From Toxorhynchites rutilus septentrionalis (Eukaryota; Arthropoda; Insecta; Diptera; Culicidae): a stretch of DNA of 64,000 nucleotides. The stretch's first letter is position 1, and each line of letters starts with the position of its first letter. Of this stretch, positions 1-10,491 are shown piece by piece. The position numbers and the translations under genes were made by a program. The DNA is taken from contig NC_073744.1 in assembly GCF_029784135.1 (NCBI RefSeq), positions 70,730,593-70,794,592 of the forward strand. The letters run 5' to 3'. The notes under the pieces are model-generated. The model was not told the DNA's origin, did no database searches, and saw only the letters and a program-made list of their open reading frames with translations.

Positions 1-2
1 GG

Positions 3-173
3 ATGTTGGAAGATTTCATGGATAGCACAGCGTACACAAAAAAAAAACAAGAACGAGCAGACGTGCATGCGCTGGCATTTGATGAGATCTATCGAATCGT
101 GTTGCCTTGTATTCAAATACGTGAAATGAAACAAGCAAAAAAAAATTACGATCGGAGCCATCGTAACAAGTAA
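3..173 (+). CDS. Unrecognised ORF tail at the window edge
   Basis: An open frame runs from the left edge to a TAA at 171-173, giving 56 residues from the first ATG. It may continue to the left of the window. It is rich in Lys, Arg and Asp/Glu and ends in a basic stretch (KKNYDRSHRNK). I see no catalytic motif. The basic end is loosely like the C-terminal part of retroelement integrases, but this is only an impression. It could equally be a last exon or chance. Confidence 0.2.
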   Translation: MLEDFMDSTAYTKKKQERADVHALAFDEIYRIVLPCIQIREMKQAKKNYDRSHRNK

Positions 174-960
174 TTTCACAGTTACGAGAAAGCACGTCAG
201 TCCCACTTAAATTAACTACATGTATGAAGGCACAATCATTTGTAGACGTTAATTAATTTCATTACACATCCGATTGTCAACACCAGTTACACTGGAATTG
301 AAGCAAAAATCGTTCTGCACCGTCCATTCTTATCCACTCTCCCCCTCCGAAAGAAGCCAAGCTTATTTACTAACGAAAGAACTTCACATTATAAGCAAAG
401 TGATGTACACATTGTCACTTGCCTTTCGCAGACGGCGGCGGGTGGCAAAGTAATAAAACAAAGTGACTCCATAATACTGAGACCACGTGGGGGTGTGAGC
501 AAACGATCCTGTCCCTGGTGTGGATGCTGTGTGTTTATACTCAACGATGAATCCAACTTTCCGACAGGCAGACGAGCACTTCTTCATCTCGCTGAAAAAT
601 GCGTTGCAAAAATGAAGGAAATATTATGATTTTTCATTCTGCTATTCACTTGGGGTATGTTTGGATGCTCATAAGGTGGAAGGGCCGCCAAGCGAAGGGG
701 GCTATTTATTTTTACATGATTAGTGAACCCATTACTCGCAGACGTGAAGCATTTTTCGGGAAGGCTGCGAATCCAGCTCCAATTTATTCTTGGCATTACG
801 GTTGGACCTATTCGGAAGGGTTATCATGGTGCGGAGAGGATTTCAACATAATGGTAGTTTCTGTTTCAAATATCTACTTTCTACAAATCGTTGTTGATGT
901 TGCTGTTCAATCACGAACCGTGGTAGAGATCCTATTTTTGATTATTACCATAAGGGTTAC
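174..960. other. Unassigned DNA
   Basis: Two short frames run against each other here (384-587 minus, and a plus frame from 599 that runs into the MITE at 968). Neither shows a family motif. Codon use and composition look like AT-rich intergenic DNA. I see nothing I can support. Confidence 0.4.
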
Positions 961-967
961 AAGAGAA

Positions 968-1658
968 GCTATTCCATGTGAAACCGATATAGTGGTTCTC
1001 AGATTTTCGTCAAATGTTGTAACTTTGTTCTTTATCGTAAAACATTAGACCCTTTTTTTAATTTTTTTTAATTAGGGTGCCCATTTTCATTTTAGGGTGG
1101 TCCGAAAAATCATTTTTTTCCACAATGAGCTGAGCTTAAAAAATTATGAATCTAATCAAAATGAATCAATGTAGGCACATGACGCATGGCGCAGGAGCAT
1201 GAAAACATATTAACTTTGAAAAAAAAATGGATAATAGGGGATAAATTGTTTTTTTTCGAACTATAGGTTAACTTTGAAAAATCATATCTCAATAACGAAA
1301 AAGGCATCGATTATATCGAGTTATGTTATGTGAAAAATCGTCAGCTTTCCCGAAAAAAATTAAAAAAATATAGCACCCTCTAGTCCAAAGCCATGAAAAC
1401 AATAAAAAACGACTACAATCAATAATTACGAAATTCATTGTTTTTGTAAGTTCAGTATTTTTTAATAAAACACTAGCTCATTGACTTCAATTTGATATGT
1501 CGATCATCTGAATCGGTTTGATTTTTCGGACCACCCTAAAATGGAAATGGGCACCCTAATGAAAAAAATTTAAAAATACGGGTCTAATGTTTTGCGATAA
1601 AGAATCACCACATTTGACGATAATCTGAGAACCACTATATCGGTTTTACATAGAATGG
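968..1658. mobile_element. MITE with terminal inverted repeats of about 100 bp
   Basis: The sequence from about 968 (gaaaccgatatagtggttct at 979) is found inverted at the right end (agaaccactatatcggtttt at 1628). Inside these the arms continue with attagggtgcccatttt, matched on the right by its inverse near 1545-1560. The arms are about 100 bp with scattered mismatches. The centre carries no coding frame, so this is non-autonomous. A related truncated copy lies at 29692-30175. I could not settle a target-site duplication. Confidence 0.75.
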
Positions 1659-2224
1659 CTGATTTGGCGTTGCGCTAGTGGAGATGGAATTTTTGTATTT
1701 TGTGTTGAATGAACGTTTCAAGTGGTGGACGTTTCCCGTGAACACTGTTGTTTGATTACAGAACGATGAACATCAAATGTATAAAACGAATAAATGTCGA
1801 GATGTCATATGATATTTTTAATTTAACTGTCGATTGAATGTTCATTTTATGATGTTCATTAGCGACTTGTTTCAATAGCTTTAAAATTTCTTCGAAAACA
1901 GGTTATTGAAATCACATAAATCCGTATATTATGTGTTATTTGTTTGCGAATGCCGCAATCGATCGTCGTTTCCAATTGTTAGGAAGGGGATCTTATTTTT
2001 GCTGTGTAATTCCGAGAAGGAATCCATTTCTTCTCAAGTGTTAATAATTCTGCTCCGAATCAACGATGATTCCAATTTTCGGGTCTGGGGGAGGAGGTAC
2101 TATTTGCGCTGGGTGGGAGGAGTCGATTCTCCTTTGAGCGTTAATAATTCTTTTCCGGCTAAACGAAGTAGTTCGATAATAACTTTATTCGAAAGATGAA
2201 ATGTCCAGGTGGTATATGCTTCTT
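1659..2224. other. Unassigned AT-rich DNA
   Basis: A 97-codon plus frame (1906-2199) has no recognisable motif. Part of this stretch may be the interior of the GACGTAG-type element whose end lies at 2269-2289. Confidence 0.35.
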
Positions 2225-2239
2225 ACTTATTGATTGCTA

Positions 2240-2290
2240 AGGCAACGTTAGTCCTACGTCCACCTTGCGGTTATATCAGAGATATAACCA
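2240..2290 (+). repeat. GACGTAG superfamily, end 2 (GGTTATATC subtype)
   Basis: A 21-bp palindrome with perfect 9-bp arms (GGTTATATC..GATATAACC, 2269-2289) follows a half core, gttagtcctacgtcc (2249-2263). The preceding gattgctaaggcaacg is the inverse of the sequence inside the matching ends at 61261 and 62448. The body of the element would lie to the left. No partner end is visible. Confidence 0.6.
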
Positions 2291-2451
2291 ACTTCTAGTT
2301 TTTTGAGTACAATTACAAGCTGTTATTCAGTCTGAGGGAGTGAGAAATTTGCTCCATACATACAAACATTTTACAGTCTTAAAAGTAGCACACGGCCCTG
2401 CACGAAGGTGCTTTTTATACATTTGCCGCTATAACACAATAAAAAAGTCAC

Positions 2452-2800
2452 AGGAGGGTTGTGTCCGAGACGCGACCGTGTTGTTGATGTAGGATTCCGT
2501 TTGGCTCTCTGTTGCATGCAGATTTTGGATATGTTTGAAGAATTACATCGTTAAACTATTTGATAATGATTTGGTGGCTCTGAAAAGGGCCGTTTTGTTT
2601 GGTTGTTGGGTATTGTTTGTTCACTCCACCAGTATTCACAACCGAGTGAAGTATCACGATAGGAGATGCCGAAATAGAATGAGATATGATGAAAATAGAC
2701 AGCTTAAACCGGACGATCCGTTCTTGAGCGGGAACACACATTGGTTTTTATTTGTGAAAATTGAAATAAATCGTTTCATATTTCAAGTCATTTAAACTAA
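2452..2800 (-). mobile_element. GACGTAG superfamily member, end 2 with a histone-type 3' region
   Basis: The left boundary is the 21-bp imperfect palindrome ggttgtgtccgagacgcgac(c) (2457-2477), then a half core (gatgtaggattcc). Read on the minus strand, the next 130 bp inward match the regions before the ends at 19088 and 45530. They include a histone-type stem-loop (2576-2591). Homology with 18690-18990 continues past the stem-loop to about 2760 (tggagtgaacaaac, tatcgtgata). The other terminus was not found. Confidence 0.6.
2576..2591 (-). promoter_or_regulatory. Histone-type mRNA 3' stem-loop
   Basis: On the minus strand the sequence is GGCCCTTTTCAGAGCC: a 6-bp stem (with one G.U-type or mismatch pair), a TTTC loop, an A-rich stretch with C before it and ACCAAA after it. 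This fits the consensus of replication-dependent histone mRNA 3' ends, which SLBP binds and U7 snRNP cleaves. No histone coding sequence is left upstream, so this is probably a relic carried by the repeat. Confidence 0.65.
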
Positions 2801-2954
2801 CCGCTACCATATACAATTTTACACTCACACTTGTGCTAAATGTTTCACAATGCATGATCGGTCATTGGTATGAAGTTTCACGAAGCAACCAACATAAAAG
2901 TTCCAAATTTAAATTTTATTTGCTAGAATTAATCGTATCACTCACCTTACTTGC

Positions 2955-3052
2955 AATATAAAAATACCCCCGACTTGCGTGTATTTGCAACGCCGATTTT
3001 CATGTAGGCGCAATGCCGATTTCTCCAGGCACCTTGGTTTCAAAGTCTGTAG
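2955..3052 (+). repeat. Single copy of the roughly 100-bp 'cccccgacttgc' repeat
   Basis: The stretch aaatacccccgacttgcgtg (from 2961) through cccaggcaccttggtttca is a copy of the unit that occurs several times at 61400-63390. It contains a short internal repeat of 'gcaatgccgattt'. No gene is seen. Confidence 0.6.
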
Positions 3053-4552
3053 TTTCATAATATATATAATTTTATTCATTTTCACTGTAATGAATTGTTA
3101 TGGAGTGCCCAAAATGATTGATGCAAAACTCTCGTAAATCTATCAGACAATTGTGAGTACAAGAGGAATCTTGTATCCTCAATTTCGACCAATCGGGACG
3201 AGGTACTTCCGTTTGGAGATTTTTCGATTGTTTGATGGTTAGTTTCATTTTTTTTGTCGGTCGTAACTTGCTTGTATCGTCAGTGTAGAAGTGGTAATGT
3301 TGAATAATAGAGGCTTTAAACTTTTTCACTTCATTCGTCTAACTAACTCTAACTTGAGAAAGGCCATTTGTCGCGAATCGTGAATAGTCATTAAATATGT
3401 GACTCTTTTAGAAAGTTACGTTACCGTTACACCTTAAAATTACGTATACGATGATCAGATTGTCACATTACTACGTCCACATAAAAGCTAGAAAAAAGGA
3501 AAAAAGTTGATGGATCTGAGTCTAGAAGCACGGACGAGATCTTGACATAGGACTGTGATTGTGTGTAGAAATTGCATTTGAATTGAGTTTTTTCATTGTA
3601 CAAAATCTGTAATTTTTTCTCTTTTGATACATCAAATGAAAAAAAAAATCTTGTATGAACTTGTATCCTTTAACGGATTAGATGAGATAACATGGTATAA
3701 TCCGGAACCACATTCTGTTCAAAAATGAACACAAAAATACCATTAATGCCATTACTATCCTTTTCTTCTTCAATTATGCAGAAGAAGACAAAAACTCATC
3801 ATGTATAATTTTTGAACACAAATCTAAATAGTTAAGATCTACATAAATATGAGCCTAAGTCAAATAAATCTATTACTACAGAAATATATTATAGATAAAT
3901 ATAGCATTTTCTCCTTCGTCTCCACGTTGTCCAGAACATTGTTTGTAATAACTTTATAGCCCGGTGATGTATGTCTATTGAGTATTCTATGACCATGAGT
4001 ATTCTCTTGGGGAGTTCGTGCAGCTGCTGTAGTGAATTGATCTTATTGGGTGATAAGTTCTGCTTATGTATAGGAAATGGAGAATGGGCATGTGTATTCG
4101 AGGAAATGAAGCGAATTTCTCAAGAAGACATATATGGGAAGCATAATATTAAGATCGCAACTACTCGAGCTGTCATAATCTTAGTATACCCTTTCGATCT
4201 TATAAATCAGCAGTTAAATTCATTAATTGCATTTTTTACATAACCAGATAACATGATCGATATTATGACATCCTGGATCACAATTACATAAATTTTTAGT
4301 AGCATAGTAATTAGCACGAATTGATTGAGCAACTTACAATACAAAAACTGATAAATGCCTATTATCGGTAAATGGGGAATAATTCATTATACGCATCAAC
4401 TCACATTGTGAGCTAACGCCCGAATTTAGATAAAAAGATTGCTCGTTGCGTCGGGGAGGAAAGCAAGTGGTTAGCGCAATCAAAACAAAACATACAGTTC
4501 GTCAAATTGTTGACTTTTTTACTATATTCACTGTTTATGCTTTATGCAAAAA
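3053..4552. other. Unassigned AT-rich DNA
   Basis: Short frames at 3072-3329 (minus) and 3971-4243 (plus, 90 codons, with a Cys cluster near its start) show no family motif. I see no element ends or RNA genes. Confidence 0.35.
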
Positions 4553-4610
4553 AAAGATGGATAAATTTCCTTTCTAATGATAAAGATGGATAAATTTCCT
4601 TTCTAATGAT
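4553..4610 (+). repeat. 29-bp perfect tandem duplication
   Basis: The unit aaagatggataaatttcctt plus tctaatgat occurs at 4553-4581 and again, without a change, at 4582-4610. The lack of divergence points to a recent slippage or repair duplication. Confidence 0.9.
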
Positions 4611-6560
4611 ATATAACACAACATAGGTCGCAATAACTATTTCGAGTAATATGCTTTTGAAAACTCTTAATAAATCATTACATTTTTCGTAGAGTGGCCT
4701 CCCTATATAGAAATCAAAGACATAGTCCTATGTCTTAATGCGGAAAACTATAAATGGCGATAGGGGTGAGTGTACATTTTTTTTCTACAGCCACATTCAA
4801 GTCTTGTGAAAAGCCGACTTTGAGATAAACTATCCTCAAATTCGAGCGTGCCTCGAGCGTTAGATCTGGAACTCAGATGTTGGCTCAGACTAATACTAAT
4901 AACCGAGGCATTGCGGAAGGTCCGTAAATAACCTTGAATGATGTGTATAAAGTATATTAGATATCTCTGAGTGAGCCTAGAAAGATAAATGCTTCGCAGA
5001 AAACCGTGATAGTCCTTTGTTATAGAAATGTCAGTCAGATGAGACCCACCTACAGTAGTCCAGAACTACTATTTGATGAAAATTGAAGACTGTATCGATT
5101 CTTCTCATTCCGCAATGGAGTAGATTGTTTCTTTGACACGCATACATTGACAAAACACCCAAAGTGAGCCGATTTCCATCGCGCCAAACTACTGCTCATC
5201 GCCTAAATTGATGCATAATATATTGGCCATAATAGGATTTGTCTTCGGAACGCAGCGGTGCCAAAATATAAATTAATATTGTATGAAAATATCATGTGCC
5301 AATCCTCAATTTTCTCGCCTTAATTCCATTATTCAAAAGTTGCTCCGTCTCAGCGTGGGCTATAACTCAACCGTAGCCAAAGTTACCTTTTTCTACCGAT
5401 CCCAGCACATAGTTATGAGGTTCGTATAACAACAGGGCGACCCTCACTCCACATCCACATCGTCAACAGTGTGAGTAACACTGCGCTCAACTTTATATGA
5501 TTTACATATCGCAGGAGACATCAATGTAATAAAGTTCGATTAGGTATCAAGAGCTCTCGCTTCTAGGTAAGGAAAATTGAAAAACTTTTACTCTTCGCCA
5601 CAGTGCAACCGAAGCGGGGCGACTTCGGATGCGAGCGTCTTTCATTGCCACTGTGTGATGCCTTATTCTGAGGAATCGCTCGACATGGAAAGAGTTTCGT
5701 TCGTATCCCCAACCACTGTCAAAAGTCAGCCAACAAACTACTTCTCGAGTGCAGAACTTTTCAGCTTCCATCACATTATTGGATGCAAATTTATGTTTCC
5801 AGTGGTGTGGTGTACCTAGAACAACAAAAATTGCAATGAAAAGTGAAGCATCATCGTAAAATTTCATCTCTTGGTGCCCCTACCCATCGGCCTGAATATG
5901 TGATTAAGAAATTATAGAATGTGCTGATTTTTTGGCAGTCAAGGAGTAATTGAGTCACTCATAAATTGGCCCCGAGTTTAACGGGAACAAAACTATATAC
6001 TTACAGTTTTTTTACAGTACTCGAATAAATACGCATCGATTATTTTACGCGCATCCCAAATCCATCTTTCGTTTGTAGTATAAAAAATCCAGCCAAAGGA
6101 AACAAAAAAGTTTTTCTGAGTGTGTTTAACAACCAAACTTTTTATTGTTGAAACAAAAAATTGATCGATGTACGCCAGCGTCTATTTGGAGACGACCAAC
6201 ATGTGGTTTGGCGACTTTGGAAAGTCAAGGAAAGTCAAGTACCTAATGTCCATACTATTTACATAACGTTTGACCTTTGCTATGTTCATGAATTGGACAC
6301 ATACATGTTTGAACTTCACTGTATCAGGTCAGAACCAACTTTCACGAATTTTGTTTATTTCGGTTTGAGTATTCTATTGGGTGTACTCTCGTCGGTGTCG
6401 GTATCGCAATTTGTTTCCTTATGCACCCATTGCACTGAGTTTTCATCGCAAAAATTATCGCGGCGGTCTTTTTAGAATTCCACACGCTCGGTCACAGACT
6501 ATAATATTTTTCCCTCACCACAATTAGTCTACATTTCTTAAACAATTTAGTCAATCCTTT
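4611..6560. other. Unassigned DNA with one overlapping ORF pair
   Basis: A 106-codon minus frame (5547-5867) overlaps an 80-codon plus frame (5577-5819), so at most one is real. The minus frame begins after an ATG and has a hydrophobic start (LFIAIFVVLG), but I recognise no domain. A stretch at 6405-6475 (gtatcgcaatttgtttcctt) resembles 12098-12120 and 58203-58225, so some of this is repeat DNA. Confidence 0.3.
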
Positions 6561-6718
6561 TGTGATGTCCTGCATCTTAATAACTCAGCTGACTTTAAGA
6601 ACCACTTTCAAAACAAAACCCTTACTGATGTTTTCTATCCTATTCGCTTTCATCTTGCTTACACACTCCATGTAACTTACGTGGTATTGTGTAAACATTA
6701 TGATCAGGATGCCACATC
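6561..6718 (+). repeat. Direct repeat, copy 1
   Basis: This block of about 158 bp starts tgtgatgtcctgcatcttaa. It is repeated in the same orientation at 7774-7930 with few differences. The two copies are 1.2 kb apart and bracket the array at 7300-7600. No LTR hallmarks (TG..CA ends, primer site, polypurine tract) are clear. Confidence 0.8.
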
Positions 6719-7301
6719 CTCCCCCTGCACAAAATGAACAATGCCTGAAATATGAGACGTGCAAAGTCATTCATGGAATATTACGTACATGTTTGTGTGT
6801 TGCTGTAGTCTTTAGTTCACCATCGTTTGAAACCGGAGCTTCGACCATTTCAAATTAAAATAAATTGTTGTACTAAATTCACAGTGTAAACTCTGATGAT
6901 TGTCACTTTGCTACTCTTCGTGCTCTCTTATCCTTCCACCAATCAAAACATTCATTAGTTTACTTCAATGAATATCTATTCTCAAACAACTTCGAGTGTT
7001 ATGAAATTTTATTTTGATCTAAGCATATCTATTTTCTTCGATTTATTTTAGTACCGAAGGCGACTTATAATCAGAACTATTCGAAACAATGCATCCATTT
7101 TGTTTATATTTACATCCATATTTTTAACAAATAACATTAGATCGCACCTTCTCAATTGATTGCTTTGAGCTAATTCCCTCTCAACCTTTGAATTGGTCTT
7201 CATTACTTGCACAACCTCAAACATTCCTCTAAGTAATATGAGCTTTGCTTTCACTAATACTTCCTAGGTGCATAGCGTTGGACTTAAGCTTCCCCGCCTA
7301 A

Positions 7302-7605
7302 AACCATGTGTCGGTCTTGGTCTTTTACAAACTCAGCTGCTTTTTTTCTAGGGCTTCTTCTTATTCTATATATTCTCTTTTATTCAATTCGTTGGCCATG
7401 GTCATCTACCGGCTAAATTTTTTGTCATCGTTGGCCAGGGTCTTCTACCGGCTCAACATTTCTTTGGATCGCTGGTCTTGGTTTTTCACCAGCTCAACTT
7501 TTTTTTTTGCACTGTTGGCCTTGGTCTTCTACCGGCTCAACTTTTTGTCATCGTTGGCCATGGTCTTCTACCGACTCAACATTTCTTCGCATCGGACTCG
7601 AAATA
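7302..7605 (+). repeat. Degenerate minisatellite
   Basis: Units of mixed length (about 40-60 bp) repeat the theme 'gttggccatggtcttctacc' then 'ggctcaactttttgtcatcg'. At least five are recognisable between 7398 and 7590, with weaker ones upstream to about 7310. The plus frame at 7308-7643 reads through them as a repeating Leu/Phe/Tyr-rich peptide. That is a by-product of the array, not evidence of a protein. Confidence 0.7.
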
Positions 7606-7773
7606 TTTTGCTCTTCCAGCTTCCATCCCACACCGTGCCATAAAAATTTTTCTTACCTGAAGCATCTTCTCATTTTTGCTCCCGCTGTTCCCGCTGACGG
7701 CGTTTGTTCTGACTTCACGAACACCCGCAATTTTCAAAACAATACAATATTCAATAACAGGCAGGATCGCCAA

Positions 7774-7930
7774 TGTGATGTCCTGCATCTTAATAACTCA
7801 ACTGACTTTAAGAACCACATTCAAAACAAAACCCTCACTGACGTTTTCTATACTATTCGCTTTCATCTTGCTTACACACTCCATGTAATTTACGTGGTAT
7901 TGTGTAAACATTATGATCAGGATGCCACAC
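7774..7930 (+). repeat. Direct repeat, copy 2
   Basis: This is the partner of 6561-6718. It is near-identical over 150 bp (ctgcatcttaataactca, gtggtattgtgtaaacatta), and diverges after 'ggatgccaca'. The duplication includes no gene that I recognise. Confidence 0.8.
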
Positions 7931-8440
7931 CTTTCACAACGTTTGAAAACAACCACAACATGTGCGTGTGATGTAAATATATACAAACACCAAAAAAAAT
8001 ATCTTTGCCCGAAAAAAAATATCTTTGCAAAGTTTCGGCTTAATCGGACATGATTTAGGGGTGCCCCAAAGCGCTCAAAGTTTTGACGTTTTAATCCTCG
8101 AAAATCTTCCAAGGGGGGAAATTTGGAAAATCGATTTTTTTAGATGCCAAATGACTTAAAAATGCATAAAACGTCGAGATCTGGTGGCATCTCGAAAAAA
8201 ATTTTTTGGCCGAAAATCGATTTTAAATTTATTGTTTTGTTGTTGTTTTAGTCAGAAAAATATCACTCGACAATTGCAGAAGAGTGAGTCATAGTAACAA
8301 AATACGAGTCAAATGTCATTTCTTTTCATGCAACCGATTTTTGCTCAACAAAGATTTCTTTACGGAGCAATTTCAAATTGTTAGATTGGGAGTCTATCTG
8401 GGAAATCATCGAAATCAAATCTCTGTCTCCCCAGTTTTAC
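7931..8440. other. Unassigned AT-rich DNA
   Basis: It contains a short direct repeat (aaaaaaatatctttgc twice near 7995-8030) and homopolymer-rich sequence. No gene or element ends are recognised. Confidence 0.35.
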
Positions 8441-8449
8441 CAACTCCAC

Positions 8450-8595
8450 GTGTTATGAATTTACCACTCCAAAAAATCTGCACCAATCTGTACTTTTGCG
8501 AAAAATATATAATTTGTACCGTACAGAATTTGTATGGAAAATTCGGAAAAATCTGAACATTTCCAGATAACGCTGTGGCGACTCTGATCGTAACC
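8450..8595. repeat. Dispersed 'aatctgtacc' repeat, copy 1
   Basis: The stretch has repeated aatctg(t/c)ac motifs (8475-8575), including gtaccgtacagaatttgtat. The same order of motifs recurs at 16715-16845 (gtaccgtaaagaatctatcc). Its ends and class are unknown. Confidence 0.5.
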
Positions 8596-8813
8596 AATGA
8601 GGTTACCAACTATAATTATTTATAAGGGCGTATCAACGATCATTGACCTTTTCTCGAGCATCAAAAACTACATTTTCGTCCTGTTGTACACGTGAAATAC
8701 GTGTTAAAAGAAATACTTGATATTATTGAGAACCAGGATTGATTTCGTTATCGTGAAAATCTATCAAAGGTTATCAAAGGCTATCACGGGTTGTTTACAT
8801 GGGATTCAATGTG

Positions 8814-9480
8814 TTAAGGGGGTATTCTAGTGTAGAGGCGAGAATTTCGGACGTTATTTCGAGCTCCGAATAAATAAAACAAAGAATATTTTTACTATCT
8901 ATTATATCATTATTTCTTAATCTATCTTTTAACAATAAAACAAAAATTGAACGGTAGAAAAATGTTCATAAATAGAATCGTTAAAATCTGATGACGTGAG
9001 GGGGTTCAAAAAAAAGTTGTGTCATGGCGTACACGATTCCAGCCCTTCTGATTATCTAAAACAAAAAAAATCGAACATATTCTGAATCAGTAAAGATGCC
9101 ACTATCGCATGAACCTCGGACAAGTCAAAAACATGTTTTTTGACAATATGGCGGCCGCATGAAGAAAAAAATGCCGTTTTTGAAGTTTTTCTCCTGTTTT
9201 CCGATATTTTAAAAATAGTAAAATGTAAAAAATATTATTTCTTATTGGTTCTTGCGATAGAGAGACTCGTACAGATTGTGTTCATATAAATACGACATAG
9301 ATCGGTTCAGTAGAACTTGAGATATCGTGTACGCCATCTTAAAAAAACTATTTTCGAGAAAAACGCTTTTGAAGTAAATTGTTATGGCCGTACCAGGTTA
9401 GAACCCGCATCACTTAAATTGATATAATTCGGTAAATAATGGGATTTTCGAAAACGCCATTTCTAGGGTATATTCTTGAA
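8814..9480. mobile_element. MITE-like repeat, long copy ('aagggggtattct' family)
   Basis: It starts ttaagggggtattctagtgt at 8814. Over its first 370 bp it matches the element at 54463-54885: cgaatttcggacgtt, catggcgtacacgattccag and aaaaatagtaaa are shared. The copy at 54463 ends in the inverse, agaatacccctt. This copy instead continues past that point for about 270 bp before losing recognisable homology. No coding capacity is seen. Confidence 0.6.
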
Positions 9481-9609
9481 TGCCTAAACATCAGAAATAT
9501 GGAGAAATGGAAAATTTTGATTTTTTTGTAGACTATAATACACACTTAAAGGAATTCAGAAACATAGAGCCTCAATAACAATTCGCTAAACTTTCCTCTG
9601 TTTTGGATC

Positions 9610-9883
9610 TTCTTCTTCTTCAATGGCACTAACGTTCCTAGAGGAACTTCGCCGTCTCAACGTAGTATTACTTGCGTCATTTTTATTAGTACTTAGTTGA
9701 GATTTCTATGCCAAATAACACGCCTTGAATGCATTCTGAGTTGCAAGCTCTAGAATACGCGTGATCACAGTGCAAGTCGGAGTAAATTTCTTTGACGAAA
9801 AATTCCCCCGACCAGAACGGGAATCGAACCCGAACACCCGGCATGTTAGTTATGACGCTAACCACTCGGCCAAGGGAACACAA
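9610..9883 (-). mobile_element. tRNA-derived SINE with perfect 13-bp target duplication
   Basis: On the minus strand the element starts with a tRNA-like head. Its A-box region is tggccgagtggttagcg, and its B box is ggttcgattcc. A tRNA-unrelated body follows, then a (gaa)n-type 3' tail. The flanking repeat tctgttttggatc is perfect at 9597-9609 and 9884-9896. The head resembles a Ser/Leu-type tRNA, but the arms do not fold as a working tRNA. A second copy is at 23285-23555. It is comparable to the Feilai-type tRNA SINEs of Aedes, though I cannot confirm the family. Confidence 0.88.
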
Positions 9884-9896
9884 TCTGTTTTGGATC

Positions 9897-10489
9897 CGCT
9901 CCCTGAAAAAGAGAATATTTAATTTAAGCACCGTACAAGCCAAATGGCTCCGTAAGCTAACGTCAAAATGCTTCATAACTTTTACTGCTCACTTCAGTGT
10001 ATCTTATAAACAATCGAGTTAGGCTGGCTGGGGCGGAAAAAAGCTGTCCCATACTTTATCTCGTCTATGGTTGACGGTTGCATATATGTCCTCTAGACTC
10101 CCCTGGAGCAGTGCGATTGCAGTGTATTGCACGACAGAAAACTGTGACTTTGCGTGATGTTGGTACTTATTGTCGAACTTTCGAGATGATTCTCATTCGC
10201 AAAGCATTGCAGGTGAACACATTCGTAGCTCACCGCTGGAGGAAAACAATTGCCGCTCATGTAATGCACTACATTCAAACTGGCGCATAAAACCTGCAAT
10301 CCTCCCGGTAAACCGCGATGCGGGGCTTGGGCCACAAAAGTTGAGTAAGTTTACTCGGAAAACTTGTTCTTCTGTTACTGGTAAAAATCTCTGACCCGGA
10401 AAATGGTGATGCAAGCGACATTTGAAAGAGCGGAAACCAACATGGAGATGTAACAATATTTTGCTGAAACTTTGCAATTATTACATACA
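9897..10489. other. Unassigned, slightly GC-richer DNA
   Basis: Frames overlap on both strands at 10078-10477, none longer than 94 codons. One plus frame (10170-10394) has a CxxC pair, but no recognisable zinc-finger spacing. No conserved motif is seen. Confidence 0.3.
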
Positions 10490-10491
10490 TA

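Noticed and set aside
599..1048. A 149-codon plus ORF
   Set aside because: Its last third is the inverted arm of the MITE at 968-1658, and no motif is present in the rest.
5547..5867. A 106-codon minus ORF as a real gene
   Set aside because: It overlaps an opposite frame, no domain is recognised, and there is no splice or promoter evidence. It is left as unassigned.
7308..7643. A repetitive membrane-like protein (Leu/Phe/Tyr-rich)
   Set aside because: It is the translation of a degenerate minisatellite; all three frames are partly open across the same units.
6561..7930. A complete LTR retrotransposon
   Set aside because: The direct repeats lack clear TG..CA ends, a primer-binding site, a polypurine tract and any gag or pol sequence between them.
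9790..9880. A functional tRNA gene
   Set aside because: The A and B boxes belong to a SINE with target duplications and a second copy; the acceptor stem does not pair. The same applies to 41081, 44372 and 55930.
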